Source of the DNA: a bacterium
GTDB taxonomy: Bacteria; Cyanobacteriota; Vampirovibrionia; Gastranaerophilales; JAILCC01
NCBI GenBank assembly: GCA_024680555.1
Contig: JAILCC010000016.1
Location: forward strand, 186,001 to 250,000
Length of the DNA: 64,000 bases
Reading direction: 5' to 3'
The position numbers were made by a program, and so were the translations under genes. The notes under the pieces were generated by a model. That model searched no databases. It had not been told where the DNA came from and worked only from the letters and a program-made list of their open reading frames with translations. Below, in pieces: positions 40,342-49,252 of this stretch; position 1 is the stretch's first letter; each line of letters opens with the position of its first letter.

Positions 40342-40950
40342 ATGAGAAGATTAAACGCACTAACAACACTTGAAGCTATATTGATAATGCTGCTTATGGG
40401 CTTAGTGTACGTATATTCCAGACAAATAGATTCTCATATCCTTGAAAAAGAAAACTATAAAACGACCGCACATGCCGCCTACTCAAATCTCAATAAAGCA
40501 GCACCGTCTAAAAACGGTATGGATGACTTTGTAGGCAAATTTAGCAATGAAAATGATATTGTGCAATACATAAGCAATAGTTTAAAAGTAATGAAGTTAT
40601 GCAACAATGCGAAAGATGAACTATGTTGGTCAAATACATGGTTGTGGGGAAATGCCGAAAAGTCCGGAGCGCAACTAAAATCGCTTCAATATCTCCTTGT
40701 CGATTATGTCTCAAAAGACTGCTCATATAACAGAAATATTCCACATACCTGCGCTTTCGTTTATATTGACTCAAACGGAGCAAATTCTCCGAATGAAGTA
40801 GGGAAAGATATTCTTTTGTTTTATATGACCAAGCACGGATTTGTTCCGGCGGGAATTCAGACTGATACAATTACAAAAGCAGAGAATTGCGACTTAAACA
40901 ATGATAAGTATGACTGGGGTTGTACGGCAAAATTATTGGGGTTTAACTAA
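40342..40950 (+). CDS. Pilin-like protein (type IV pilin/pseudopilin fold)
   Basis: 202 residues. The N-terminus has a short basic leader, then TTLEAILIMLLMGLVYVYSR, a hydrophobic helix with a glutamate near its start, as in type IV pilins (Glu5). The classical Gly-Phe cleavage site is absent, so processing is uncertain. The C-terminal part has paired cysteines and ends DWGCTAKLLG, similar to the GCAAQIIKDG end of the second pilin-like protein at 53826. It probably sits in or on the envelope. It is followed 1 base later by radA, a chance or transcriptional link. Confidence 0.6.
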   Translation: MRRLNALTTLEAILIMLLMGLVYVYSRQIDSHILEKENYKTTAHAAYSNLNKAAPSKNGMDDFVGKFSNENDIVQYISNSLKVMKLCNNAKDELCWSNTWLWGNAEKSGAQLKSLQYLLVDYVSKDCSYNRNIPHTCAFVYIDSNGANSPNEVGKDILLFYMTKHGFVPAGIQTDTITKAENCDLNNDKYDWGCTAKLLGFN

Positions 40951-40951
40951 T

Positions 40952-42319
40952 ATGGCAAAAATAAAATCAAAATGGGTATGTCAAAAATGCGGATATGAAG
41001 CTCCCGGCTATCTTGGAAAATGTCCCGAATGCTCCAGTTGGGGAAGTTTCGTAGAAGAAGCGGAAGTAGTTTCCAAAGTGCAGCCGCAACACGAAAATAA
41101 AACTTTTTTTGAAAATGACATTCAAAAAATTAACGACATTTCGCTTGATGAAACCTTCAGATTTTCTACCGGAATGGAAGAATTTGACAGGGTATTGGGC
41201 GGCGGACTCGTTGAGGGTTCTTTGGTTTTGTTGGCAGGGGATCCCGGCATAGGAAAATCAACACTTGTACTGCAAGCGTGCGCTTATCTGAGTTCTAACG
41301 GAACAGATGTTTTATACGTATCTGCGGAAGAATCAACAAGACAGCTGAAAAGCAGGGCTAAACGCCTTAATATAAATGCAGAAAAACTCAGCGTATTATC
41401 CCAAACAAATGCCGAAGAAATCAAAAATGCCATTGTACAAACAAAGGCCAAAGTTGTTGTCATAGATAGTATACAAGCAATATATTCACCAAATATCACC
41501 AGCAGTGCAGGCAGTGTTTCACAAGTCAGAGAAGCCTGCAACAGTTTTATGGAAATAGCAAAAACAACAGGTACAACGATAATTGTTATAGGGCACGTAA
41601 CAAAAGACGGCACAATAGCAGGTCCGAGGGTATTAGAACACATGGTAGATGCCGTATTGCAATTTGAAGGCGACAAATACAAGTTGTTCAGAATGCTCAG
41701 AGCCGTAAAAAATCGTTTCGGTTCAACAAATGAGGTCGGCATTTTCAATATGAAAGATAACGGACTCGAAGAAGTTCAAAACCCAAGCGAGCTGTTTTTG
41801 GAAGGGTTGCAAAACAATATGGCATCGGGAAGCGTTGTAATAGTTACCAATGAGGGTACAAGACCTCTCCTTGTCGAATTACAAGCACTCACCGGTTTTA
41901 CATCATATCCCGCACCGAGACGTGTCGCTACTGGAATTGAATATAATCGGGTTCTGCAAATCATTGCCGTTCTTGAACGCAGAGTAGGCTTAAATTTAAG
42001 CAAGCAAGATGTATACGTGAGTGTTGTAGGCGGAATGGAAATAAACGAACCTGCCGCTGACCTCGGTATTGCCCTTGCAATAGCAACCTGCCTGCGAAAT
42101 GTTACAATTGAACCCTCAACTGTAATTATGGGTGAAATAGGGTTGTCAGGTGAAATTCGCCCAATAAATCAACTTGATGCAAGAATAAGGGAAGCGGCAA
42201 AAATGGGCTTTAAAAAAGCAATTGTTCCAAAATCATCCATGAGCAGCAAAGCGCCAACCGGCATTGAAATCATAGAAGTCTCTAAATTGACCGAAGCCAT
42301 AACAAAGGCAATAGGCTAA
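40952..42319 (+). CDS. radA: DNA repair protein RadA
   Basis: 455 residues, full length. N-terminal C4 zinc finger (WVCQKCGYEAPGYLGKCPEC), RecA-like ATPase with Walker A GDPGIGKS and Walker B VVVIDSIQ, the RadA-specific KNRFGSTNEVG motif, and the Lon-like C-terminal domain (EPAADLGIALAIATCL, GEIGLSGEIRPI). It drives branch migration in recombinational repair. The start at 40952 begins at the zinc finger; an upstream frame would overlap the pilin-like gene. Confidence 0.97.
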   Translation: MAKIKSKWVCQKCGYEAPGYLGKCPECSSWGSFVEEAEVVSKVQPQHENKTFFENDIQKINDISLDETFRFSTGMEEFDRVLGGGLVEGSLVLLAGDPGIGKSTLVLQACAYLSSNGTDVLYVSAEESTRQLKSRAKRLNINAEKLSVLSQTNAEEIKNAIVQTKAKVVVIDSIQAIYSPNITSSAGSVSQVREACNSFMEIAKTTGTTIIVIGHVTKDGTIAGPRVLEHMVDAVLQFEGDKYKLFRMLRAVKNRFGSTNEVGIFNMKDNGLEEVQNPSELFLEGLQNNMASGSVVIVTNEGTRPLLVELQALTGFTSYPAPRRVATGIEYNRVLQIIAVLERRVGLNLSKQDVYVSVVGGMEINEPAADLGIALAIATCLRNVTIEPSTVIMGEIGLSGEIRPINQLDARIREAAKMGFKKAIVPKSSMSSKAPTGIEIIEVSKLTEAITKAIG

Positions 42320-43093
42320 TTAGGCAGTCGCAATTGCAAGCTTTTCTATCCCTATATCAAACAGAGCAAAATCATATTTTATCGGATCATAACTGTCAAA
42401 TTCACGCAGTTTTGACGTGATTTCTTCCGCAGTCTGCCAGTCATTAGACTTTCTGGATGTCAAATTCAAACCTCTTGAAACCCTTGCAACATGGACATCA
42501 AGAGGAATTATCAAATCTTTTGGTTCTATAGATTTCCATATCCCCGCATCAACAGGTGATTTCCTAACCATCCACTTTAAAAACAGGTTTAGCCTTTTGC
42601 ACGCACTTCCCGACTTGGGGGACGGAAAAAGATAACAATAGCTCTTAGCATCCATCCCATTTGTAAATTCATCTGATATGATTGATACGACTTGTTTGGC
42701 TTTTTCATTATCACTGCGGATTTTTTTACCCAAAAAATCATCCATATTTTTATTTTCATTATAAAAACGGCAGAGGGTTTCTAACAAAAGAATGATATCT
42801 TCACCTGTATTAAAACGATACTTGAAGTTTTTAAAATATTCCCTTATTGCTTTTTTATCAAGATTTAAACAAAAACAATATGGGGAAGAACCCATAATTT
42901 TAAAAATGTAGTTCAATTTTCCAAGAAAAGCTTCCCGCTTCCCATAAGCAAGCGAGCTGCCAATCAAACCCGCTATTTCAATATCTTCGAATTTCTTATA
43001 CCTGTGAAGAAACTGTACCGGATCTGATTTTATAAAGTCGGGTGTTTCGTATTTTTTTACAAGCGCATCCAATCTTTCTTTTAAATTATCCAT
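42320..43093 (-). CDS. TIGR02757 (DUF2400) family protein
   Basis: 257 residues of a widely conserved family with no known biochemical role. Marks are DPVQFLHRYKKFEDIEIAGL, IGSSLAYGKREAFL, PSPKSGSACKRLNLFLKWMV and the repeated IPLDVHVARVSRGLNL, which recall helix-hairpin-helix DNA glycosylases. A role in DNA or nucleic-acid repair is therefore possible. The start overlaps tadA by 8 bases. Confidence 0.85.
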   Translation of the reverse strand: MDNLKERLDALVKKYETPDFIKSDPVQFLHRYKKFEDIEIAGLIGSSLAYGKREAFLGKLNYIFKIMGSSPYCFCLNLDKKAIREYFKNFKYRFNTGEDIILLLETLCRFYNENKNMDDFLGKKIRSDNEKAKQVVSIISDEFTNGMDAKSYCYLFPSPKSGSACKRLNLFLKWMVRKSPVDAGIWKSIEPKDLIIPLDVHVARVSRGLNLTSRKSNDWQTAEEITSKLREFDSYDPIKYDFALFDIGIEKLAIATA

Positions 43094-43514
43094 TTCTCCT
43101 CCAAAAACCTTTTAGGAGTTCTTCGCATTCAGTTTCCATAATGCCGCCTTTAACAACAAGTTTAGAATTAAATATTGTCCTTAAATCAATAACACCGCCT
43201 AGTGCGCCGTACAAATTATCCGTTGCACCATAATAAACTTCGGAAATTCTTGAATTTATAATTGCACTTGCGCACATCGGACAAGGCTCAAGTGTAACAA
43301 ACATTTTAGCTCCGTCAAGCCGCCAATTATTCAATTTTTTTTCGGCTTCTTTTATGGCAAGAATTTCAGCATGTGCGCTAACGTCATTTAGTTCCTCTTT
43401 TTGGTTATGACAGGAAGCAATAACTTCATCATTTATCACAATAACCGCACCGACCGGAACATCTGTGCCTGAGTTTTTGGCTTCCTTTACGGCAAACTCC
43501 ATAAACTTATTCAT
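43086..43514 (-). CDS. tadA: tRNA adenosine(34) deaminase
   Basis: Zinc deaminase that converts A34 of tRNA-Arg(ACG) to inosine; 142 residues. SAHAEILAI gives the His ligand and catalytic Glu, and TLEPCPMCASAIINSRI gives the two Cys ligands. YGATDNLYGALGGVIDL and ECEELLKGFW are typical of TadA rather than cytosine or guanine deaminases. It overlaps the histidine-kinase gene by 8 bases and TIGR02757 by 8 bases. Confidence 0.9.
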   Translation of the reverse strand: MNKFMEFAVKEAKNSGTDVPVGAVIVINDEVIASCHNQKEELNDVSAHAEILAIKEAEKKLNNWRLDGAKMFVTLEPCPMCASAIINSRISEVYYGATDNLYGALGGVIDLRTIFNSKLVVKGGIMETECEELLKGFWRRNG

Positions 43515-45213
43515 TATCTTGTCCTTTATAGAGAGGAAGCGTAAATCTTACTTCAAAACCGTCTTTTGCACTCAAAGAAATTTTTCCGCCCATAGTTTCA
43601 ACCAAACCTTTTACAATAAACAACCCTAAGCCTGTACCTCTTGTTGTTCTTGTCAAATTTGAATCAACACGGGTAAATTTTTCAAAGAGTTCATTGAGTT
43701 TTACATCTTCTATAAAATCAGCCTCATTATGGACTGATATTACCGCATTTTCGCCATCATTGTACGAAATTATATCAATAGGCGTATTTTCCTTTGAATA
43801 CTTTAAGGCATTTTCGATAAGGTTAATCAATATTTGTATCAGCCTGTCCTCATCAGCATATACGCTCAACCCCTCGTCTATCTTTATATTAAACAGACTG
43901 TCATCATCTTTCGATGTGGAAATCATAGATGTTTCAAGGGCCGCTTTCACGTTCACTTCTTTATAGTCCATTCTTAGCGAAGATGCCTCAATGTCAGGAA
44001 TAACGAGCAAATCTTCCACCATCCTGCTAAGGCGCTCTGCCTGTTGTTTAATAATGCGCAAAGATTTTTTTCTTGCCTCGTCGTCAATATGTATATCGTG
44101 CCTTAATAAACTTGAAGCATAACCTTTTATACTCGTCAGCGGGGTTCTGAACTCGTGGCTTACCGTATCTATGAGGTTTGATTTATATTCATCCATTTTT
44201 TTAAGTTTTTTGTTGCTTGCATTTAATTCACTGTACGATTCGTCGATTTTCTCAAGCATTTTGTTAAACTCTTCCGCAATAAAAATTATTTCTTGTGCGG
44301 TAAAAAGGTTTTGAATAACTCTCAGTTTTTTATTGTAATTACCATCCGCAATAGCTCTTATAATCTTAAAGAACTGCCTTATATTCGTATATAATGCAAA
44401 AGTATAAATACCAAAAACAATAAATACGGCAAGCGCAACCGCAATAATCGTCAAAATTATTTTGCGCCTTGCTTCTATTATGCCGTAATGTGTCAGGCTC
44501 TTAGGCGAAGAAACTACTACAAACCAATCGTACTCGGGTATGTATGTTATAACGTTTGGTTGGTTTTTGTACTTCCCAAAATGCTCGGGATCTTCATCAT
44601 TTGCACCGACAATAAGTTCTTCTATACTCGCATCATCCGGAAATGTTGCAAGAATATCTTTTATACGTTTCTTTTCTTCATTTTGCCCCATCAGCAAGTT
44701 TTTTTGTCTGTCAAAAATATAAATTTGCCGCCCCTGAGGCGCAAAATCATCAAATATGTGCTTGTTTATGTATTCTAAACTAACTTTCTTGGTTGTAAGT
44801 ATATTATTTATATCCACATAGGAAAATTCCACAGCCTCCTCTGACGGAATATATTTGGATGAAAATTTTTGCGGAATTATTTGTTTTCTCGGTAACTTTA
44901 CGTTTGAAAAGTCAATAATATCTGCATCCATGGTTTTTAATGTTTGCAAGAACTCCTCTTTACCTTGTTCATTGGGAATTTTTTTCAATGCTTCATTTGC
45001 GTAATAAATATTATGTTTTTCAAAATCTCTCAGAGATACAAGTTCATTTCCAACCGAATTAGCAACAATATTTGCCGAATAAATAAGCTCTTTTCTTACA
45101 GCAATTTGGTTTGTATTGATAATAATTGCACTGGCTATAAAAAGCGGCAAAATCAACGCCAAGGTTAATACTATTAAAATTTGTTCAGCAATTTTTAATC
45201 TTATTTTCATCAT
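43507..45213 (-). CDS. Membrane sensor histidine kinase
   Basis: 568 residues: membrane helix 1 (about 12-32), an extracytoplasmic sensor of about 220 residues (CACHE-like by layout, with YIFDRQKNLLM), membrane helix 2 (about 250-275), HAMP (ADGNYNKKLRVIQNL), a coiled-coil link, HisKA (IDTVSHEFRTPLTSIKGYA), and HATPase (NLIENALKYSKENTPI, TRGTGLGLFIVKGLVE). It senses an unknown external signal. It overlaps its partner response-regulator gene by 4 bases, making a coupled two-component system. Confidence 0.93.
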   Translation of the reverse strand: MMKIRLKIAEQILIVLTLALILPLFIASAIIINTNQIAVRKELIYSANIVANSVGNELVSLRDFEKHNIYYANEALKKIPNEQGKEEFLQTLKTMDADIIDFSNVKLPRKQIIPQKFSSKYIPSEEAVEFSYVDINNILTTKKVSLEYINKHIFDDFAPQGRQIYIFDRQKNLLMGQNEEKKRIKDILATFPDDASIEELIVGANDEDPEHFGKYKNQPNVITYIPEYDWFVVVSSPKSLTHYGIIEARRKIILTIIAVALAVFIVFGIYTFALYTNIRQFFKIIRAIADGNYNKKLRVIQNLFTAQEIIFIAEEFNKMLEKIDESYSELNASNKKLKKMDEYKSNLIDTVSHEFRTPLTSIKGYASSLLRHDIHIDDEARKKSLRIIKQQAERLSRMVEDLLVIPDIEASSLRMDYKEVNVKAALETSMISTSKDDDSLFNIKIDEGLSVYADEDRLIQILINLIENALKYSKENTPIDIISYNDGENAVISVHNEADFIEDVKLNELFEKFTRVDSNLTRTTRGTGLGLFIVKGLVETMGGKISLSAKDGFEVRFTLPLYKGQDNE

Positions 45214-45908
45214 TCTTCCGGAAACGGGGTCAATTTATATCCGACATTTGTAACTGTTTTAACAAATTTTGGAGATTTTGGATTCGGTTCAATTTTTTGA
45301 CGCAGACAGCCAACATGCACACGTACCATACGCACATCTTCATCTGCATCATATCCCCACACTTCGTCTAACAGGGTTGAATATCCGACGGCTTGATTTG
45401 CATGCTGCATAAGGCAATACAATATTTCAAACTCCGTAGGAGTCAATTTTATAAGTTTGGAAGCAATACTTGCCTCAAGAGAATCAGGATAAAGGCGAAT
45501 TTCTCCGATTTGTAAGGTCTCGGCTTCAACAACTTTTTGCGGCTCATTTCTTCGCAACAATGCCCTCATACGAACGAGTAGTTCTTGAATATCAAAAGGC
45601 TTAACCAAATAGTCATTTGCACCGGAATCAAAGCCTGTAACTTTATCGTCAATGGTACCCTTTGCCGTCAAAAGTATAATCGGAATATCTTTCTTTATTT
45701 TTCTTATATTTTGACAAACCGTAAAACCGTCTATTTTAGGCATCATTACATCAAGTACAATAAGGCAATAGTCATCGTTGATAGCCTTTTGCAAACCTTC
45801 AGCGCCATCAGCGGCAGTCGTAACATTATAACCCGAGAATTGCAAGTCCAATTCCAACCATTCACGGATATCTTTATCGTCATCTACAAGAAGAATATTG
45901 TACGCCAT
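45210..45908 (-). CDS. OmpR/PhoB-type response regulator
   Basis: 232 residues. Receiver domain with ILLVDDDKDIREW, the phospho-acceptor in LIVLDVMMPKIDG, LLTAKGTIDDK and ANDYLVKPFDIQELL; winged-helix DNA-binding domain (about 132-228) with IKLTPTEFEILYCLMQHANQ, LLDEVWGYDADEDVRMVRVH and FVKTVTNVGYKL. The LTxxEFxxLYCL segment resembles the cyanobacterial RpaA/RpaB group. Targets are unknown, but the neighbouring amidase and the kinase sensor suggest an envelope response. It leads the operon RR-HK-tadA-TIGR02757. Confidence 0.94.
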   Translation of the reverse strand: MAYNILLVDDDKDIREWLELDLQFSGYNVTTAADGAEGLQKAINDDYCLIVLDVMMPKIDGFTVCQNIRKIKKDIPIILLTAKGTIDDKVTGFDSGANDYLVKPFDIQELLVRMRALLRRNEPQKVVEAETLQIGEIRLYPDSLEASIASKLIKLTPTEFEILYCLMQHANQAVGYSTLLDEVWGYDADEDVRMVRVHVGCLRQKIEPNPKSPKFVKTVTNVGYKLTPFPEE

Positions 45909-45936
45909 AATTAAACTCTCCTTAGTTTTAATTTTA

Positions 45937-47373
45937 TCATGAAAAATTTTTAAAATACTCTACTATACCGTTTTTTATTCCGACGGCATATTTAAACTGG
46001 TTTTCGGGTTTTAACAGAGCTTCATACTCAAACGGATTTATCATAAAACCTACTTCTACCAATATGCTTACCGGATTTGTCGGGCGGGTGAGAACAAGGC
46101 TGCCGTACTTTACGCCCAAATCGTTAAATCCGTTTACCTTAATAAGATTTTTTTGAACTGACTGTGCAAGTATTTTTGCCTGAGGCTGAAAATAATATGT
46201 TGAAGTACCGTGTGTTATATAGGGATTTTGTCCGTCAGGGAGAGCATTGTTGTGGATACTTATCAGAATATCGGCATGTTTCTTTTGCGCAAATTCAACT
46301 CTGTCGTATAAGTCCACATAAACATCCGATTCTCTTGTCATATAGACATGTGCACCTGCTTTTGTCAGTTCATCCTGTAAATATTTGCTTATTTTCAAAT
46401 TTATATCTTTCTCCGGCACCTCGGTAGGTCCAATGGAACCGCATTCTTTACCGCCATGCCCCGGATCAATAACAATAACCTTTCCTTCAACATAATTACT
46501 AAACGGCTTTCTTATTTTTAAAACAAACTTTTTACCTTCGTAATAGTAATCGTATCCGTTTAAATTTTTGGCGGACACCGAGATTGAAAAAGAGTCATCA
46601 TTGAACGAAAATATGCTCATATCACTTGTCTTTTTTTGAGTATCTTTGAAATTGAAACTCGTATTATTGAGCTTAACATTTAATATATTGTTTTTCGCAT
46701 CTATATCGGCAAGAACAGGCTGCGCAAGTGAAACAACGGCATATATGTATTTTTTATCTTCGTGAAATGAAATCTTGTCCGCTACTTGCTTATCCAACAC
46801 CATTTCATCTGCAGGCTTAGCAAAATTCTTCAATATGTACGCAAAACCGTCTCCGTATTTTACTTTGTAATGGTTATTTATAATTCCTACACTTTGGCAT
46901 ATCATCCCCTCTTTTATCGGAGTAAGCCTGTCACCGTATGGGGTTTTTCTGAGAGGGGCTTCCTCTTCGGTAACGACTATCGAGGCATTATACGGAACTA
47001 AAACCTGCGAAGAAGCGGGAGTTGTTGCAGGTGCATAGGGAACATATAACGACATTTTCTTTATTTTTACGTCATCATTGAATTGTGATACCAAAGTGAT
47101 TTCATTCTTGCCCTTTTTAAGAGAAAATACTCTGACAAATGCCCCATTGGAATAAACTTTTACCGCTTCACCATTCACACTCATCGTTGCATTAGGATTG
47201 GTATTGCCTATAAAAAATGTAGAATTTGCCTTGATTGTTGCGCCATCTTTCGGATAAACAACCACCAAACGGTTGCAGCTTGCATAAGCATATAACGCAA
47301 CAAATATAATGCCCAATGCGGCAAAAAACACTGATAATTTTTTCAGATTGTTAAGCAAATTAAATATCCCCAA
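45937..47373 (-). CDS. N-acetylmuramoyl-L-alanine amidase (Amidase_3) with beta-rich N-terminal domains
   Basis: 478 residues. An N-terminal hydrophobic signal or anchor (about 12-32) precedes a beta-sandwich-like domain, an SH3-like segment (TPIKEGMICQSVGIINNHYK), an AMIN-like beta region and the catalytic Amidase_3 domain (about 300-478). Zinc ligands and the catalytic Glu are in VIDPGHGGKECGSIGP, the following PEKDINL, ISIHNNALPD and ILVEVGFMIN. It cuts the bond between the glycan and peptide of peptidoglycan, as in daughter-cell separation. It is 28 bases upstream of the two-component operon on the same strand. Confidence 0.92.
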   Translation of the reverse strand: MGIFNLLNNLKKLSVFFAALGIIFVALYAYASCNRLVVVYPKDGATIKANSTFFIGNTNPNATMSVNGEAVKVYSNGAFVRVFSLKKGKNEITLVSQFNDDVKIKKMSLYVPYAPATTPASSQVLVPYNASIVVTEEEAPLRKTPYGDRLTPIKEGMICQSVGIINNHYKVKYGDGFAYILKNFAKPADEMVLDKQVADKISFHEDKKYIYAVVSLAQPVLADIDAKNNILNVKLNNTSFNFKDTQKKTSDMSIFSFNDDSFSISVSAKNLNGYDYYYEGKKFVLKIRKPFSNYVEGKVIVIDPGHGGKECGSIGPTEVPEKDINLKISKYLQDELTKAGAHVYMTRESDVYVDLYDRVEFAQKKHADILISIHNNALPDGQNPYITHGTSTYYFQPQAKILAQSVQKNLIKVNGFNDLGVKYGSLVLTRPTNPVSILVEVGFMINPFEYEALLKPENQFKYAVGIKNGIVEYFKNFS

Positions 47374-47420
47374 GATTTATAGTAAAATATCATTATAATA
47401 ATATCATATCGGAGCAAACT

Positions 47421-48359
47421 ATGGCTACAAGTAAACAAGAATTTAATTTTGATTTAACTATTCTGGGCGGGGGCCCCGCAGGACTCAGCGCCGCTATTTA
47501 TGCCGCAAGAGGAGAATTGAAAACCGCCATCATAGATGTAAGCATGCTAGGCGGACAACCGACAAACTATTTGGAAATAGAAAATTATCCGTCATATCCG
47601 CATAGCGGCGGATACGAACTTATGGAAAAATTTGAAGAGCATGCTGACAAATTTAACGTAAAAAAATTCCCGCTTGAAACAATTACAGACGTACAATTAG
47701 AGGGCAAAACCAAAATTATTGAAACAGAAGATAAGATTTTTAAATCTAAGGCAATAATTCTTGCAACAGGGGCAAAGGCTAAAAAACTCGGCATCCCCGG
47801 AGAAAACGAATTTGTCGGACGTGGTGTAAGTTATTGTGCGGTATGTGACGGTGCATTTTTTAAAGAAAAAGTAATTTGTGTCGTAGGCGGCGGAAATTCC
47901 GCAATCGAAGAAGCTCTGTACCTGACAAAATTTGCAACAAAAGTTTATATCATACATAGGAGAGATGAACTTCGTGCAGACAAAATTATTCAACAAAGGG
48001 CATTTAAAAATCCACAGGTCGAATTCGTATATAACTCTATTCCGTTAGAAATCCTCGGCTCTAATACGGTTACATCAATAGTGATAAAAAATGTTCAAAC
48101 AAACCAAATTAAAGAAATAAAAACTAACGGTGTGTTCCCGTATATTGGTTTATCCTCAAATGCGGAACTTTTCGGAAGTCAACTAGAAACAGACAAAAAC
48201 GGCTTCATTATAACAAATGAAAAAATGGAAACCTCTCTTGAGGGAGTATATGCTGCGGGAGATATAAGAACAACGCCTCTAAGACAGGTAATCACGGCAG
48301 CAGCAGATGGGGCGGTTGCCGCAACTTACGCAATTAAATACATTGAAGAATTGGAATAA
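47421..48359 (+). CDS. trxB: Thioredoxin reductase
   Basis: 312 residues. FAD site LTILGGGPAGLSAAIYAARG, redox-active CAVC in GVSYCAVCDGAFF, NADPH site VCVVGGGNSAIEEALYLTKF with the following HRRDELRA that selects NADPH, and the second FAD site GVYAAGDIRTTPLRQVITAA. It reduces thioredoxin in the cytoplasm. It is followed after 2 bases by an exported protein gene. Confidence 0.95.
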   Translation: MATSKQEFNFDLTILGGGPAGLSAAIYAARGELKTAIIDVSMLGGQPTNYLEIENYPSYPHSGGYELMEKFEEHADKFNVKKFPLETITDVQLEGKTKIIETEDKIFKSKAIILATGAKAKKLGIPGENEFVGRGVSYCAVCDGAFFKEKVICVVGGGNSAIEEALYLTKFATKVYIIHRRDELRADKIIQQRAFKNPQVEFVYNSIPLEILGSNTVTSIVIKNVQTNQIKEIKTNGVFPYIGLSSNAELFGSQLETDKNGFIITNEKMETSLEGVYAAGDIRTTPLRQVITAAADGAVAATYAIKYIEELE

Positions 48360-48361
48360 AA

Positions 48362-48961
48362 ATGAAAAAAATCTTGGGATTTATAACGTTAATAGCTTTG
48401 GGAGCATTTATTTCGCCTGCATTCGGAATATACGGAAACTTTGATGAATATGCGGCAGATACTACGTACGAAGAAGAATACAAACCTCTCGTTATCCCAA
48501 AAGGAAGCATCTTCAGAGGTCTTATAGGACAAACCGTATCCAGCGAATTTAATAACAACGGTGACATAATAAAAATAGTTATACCGTCAGACTTTATTTA
48601 CGAAGACAAAGTTATTGTTCCCAAAAATTCAATGTTTATCGGGCAAATTTACAACTTAGAAAAAGCGCAGCAAGGGCGAAACGGATTTTTCTCAATAAAC
48701 ATAATCGGGCTTGTCTTTCCGGACAACAGACAGTTTGCACTGCAAGGATATATTCCGGCAGCTAAAGGCAACAGGGTTTTTGGCGGAGAATTTTCCAGAC
48801 GTTCCGGTCACAAGAGTACTCTGCACCGTTCGGCATGCTTCGGCAGAAAAGGAACACTTGAATTATTGCAAAACGGACCTCGTATTATGGGAAAAGAAGC
48901 AAGAATTCAAATGGGAGAACTCGTTACAATCGTAATAGAGGAGGCAGCAAATGTTGAGTAA
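48362..48961 (+). CDS. Exported beta-rich protein (TrbI/VirB10-like region)
   Basis: 199 residues with a signal peptide (KKILGFITLIALGAFISPAF). The mature part opens with acidic residues, then LVIPKGSIFRGLIG, a block around KVIVPKNSMFIGQI, and VFPDNRQFALQGYI. The P-x-G-S/T-x-F-x-G-x-I pattern is that of the TrbI/VirB10 beta domain, and also of the C-terminal part of the SLH protein at 37105. Function is unknown; a periplasmic structural or pore-linking role is possible. It starts 2 bases after trxB and is likely co-transcribed. Confidence 0.7.
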   Translation: MKKILGFITLIALGAFISPAFGIYGNFDEYAADTTYEEEYKPLVIPKGSIFRGLIGQTVSSEFNNNGDIIKIVIPSDFIYEDKVIVPKNSMFIGQIYNLEKAQQGRNGFFSINIIGLVFPDNRQFALQGYIPAAKGNRVFGGEFSRRSGHKSTLHRSACFGRKGTLELLQNGPRIMGKEARIQMGELVTIVIEEAANVE

Positions 48962-49000
48962 AAAATTTGTTAGCATTTTTTTTTGTTTTTGTGTTTTAAT

Positions 49001-49006
49001 TATAAT
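49001..49006 (+). promoter_or_regulatory. -10 box of the 49-residue gene
   Basis: TATAAT 20 bases before the start codon, in the short gap after the exported beta-rich gene. Confidence 0.5.
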
Positions 49007-49026
49007 GTAAGTTAGAGGTAGGAAAA

Positions 49027-49176
49027 ATGAATAACGCAGAAAGAAAAATCTACACGGAGATGAATTTGGTTCCTTCCGACTCTTTGTCTGAATTAACAAA
49101 GAAAAGTTCGGAAATCAAAGCAAACATGTCTATCACATTGTTAAAACGTTCTTTAAGCAAATATTTGAACGAATAA
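49027..49176 (+). CDS. 49-residue small protein
   Basis: MNNAERKIYTEMNLVPSDSL at the N-terminus, then a Lys/Ser-rich helical part (ITLLKRSLSKYLNE). AGGTAGGA precedes the start, and it has its own -10 box and terminator, which supports a real small gene. The helix with its polar turn recalls small DNA-binding or antitoxin-like proteins, but no family is recognised. Confidence 0.6.
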   Translation: MNNAERKIYTEMNLVPSDSLSELTKKSSEIKANMSITLLKRSLSKYLNE

Positions 49177-49203
49177 TAACAATAAGACAAATTCAACCTC
49201 AAC

Positions 49204-49236
49204 AAAAAAACCTCCTTTTTTAAAGGAGGTTTTTTA
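49204..49236. terminator. Terminator between the 49-residue gene and the HEAT gene
   Basis: AAAAAACCTCCTTT / AAAGGAGGTTTTTT, a 14-base stem with 3-base loop, symmetrical and therefore able to serve both convergent genes. Confidence 0.9.
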
Positions 49237-49252
49237 CAACTTGTTTTTCAAG

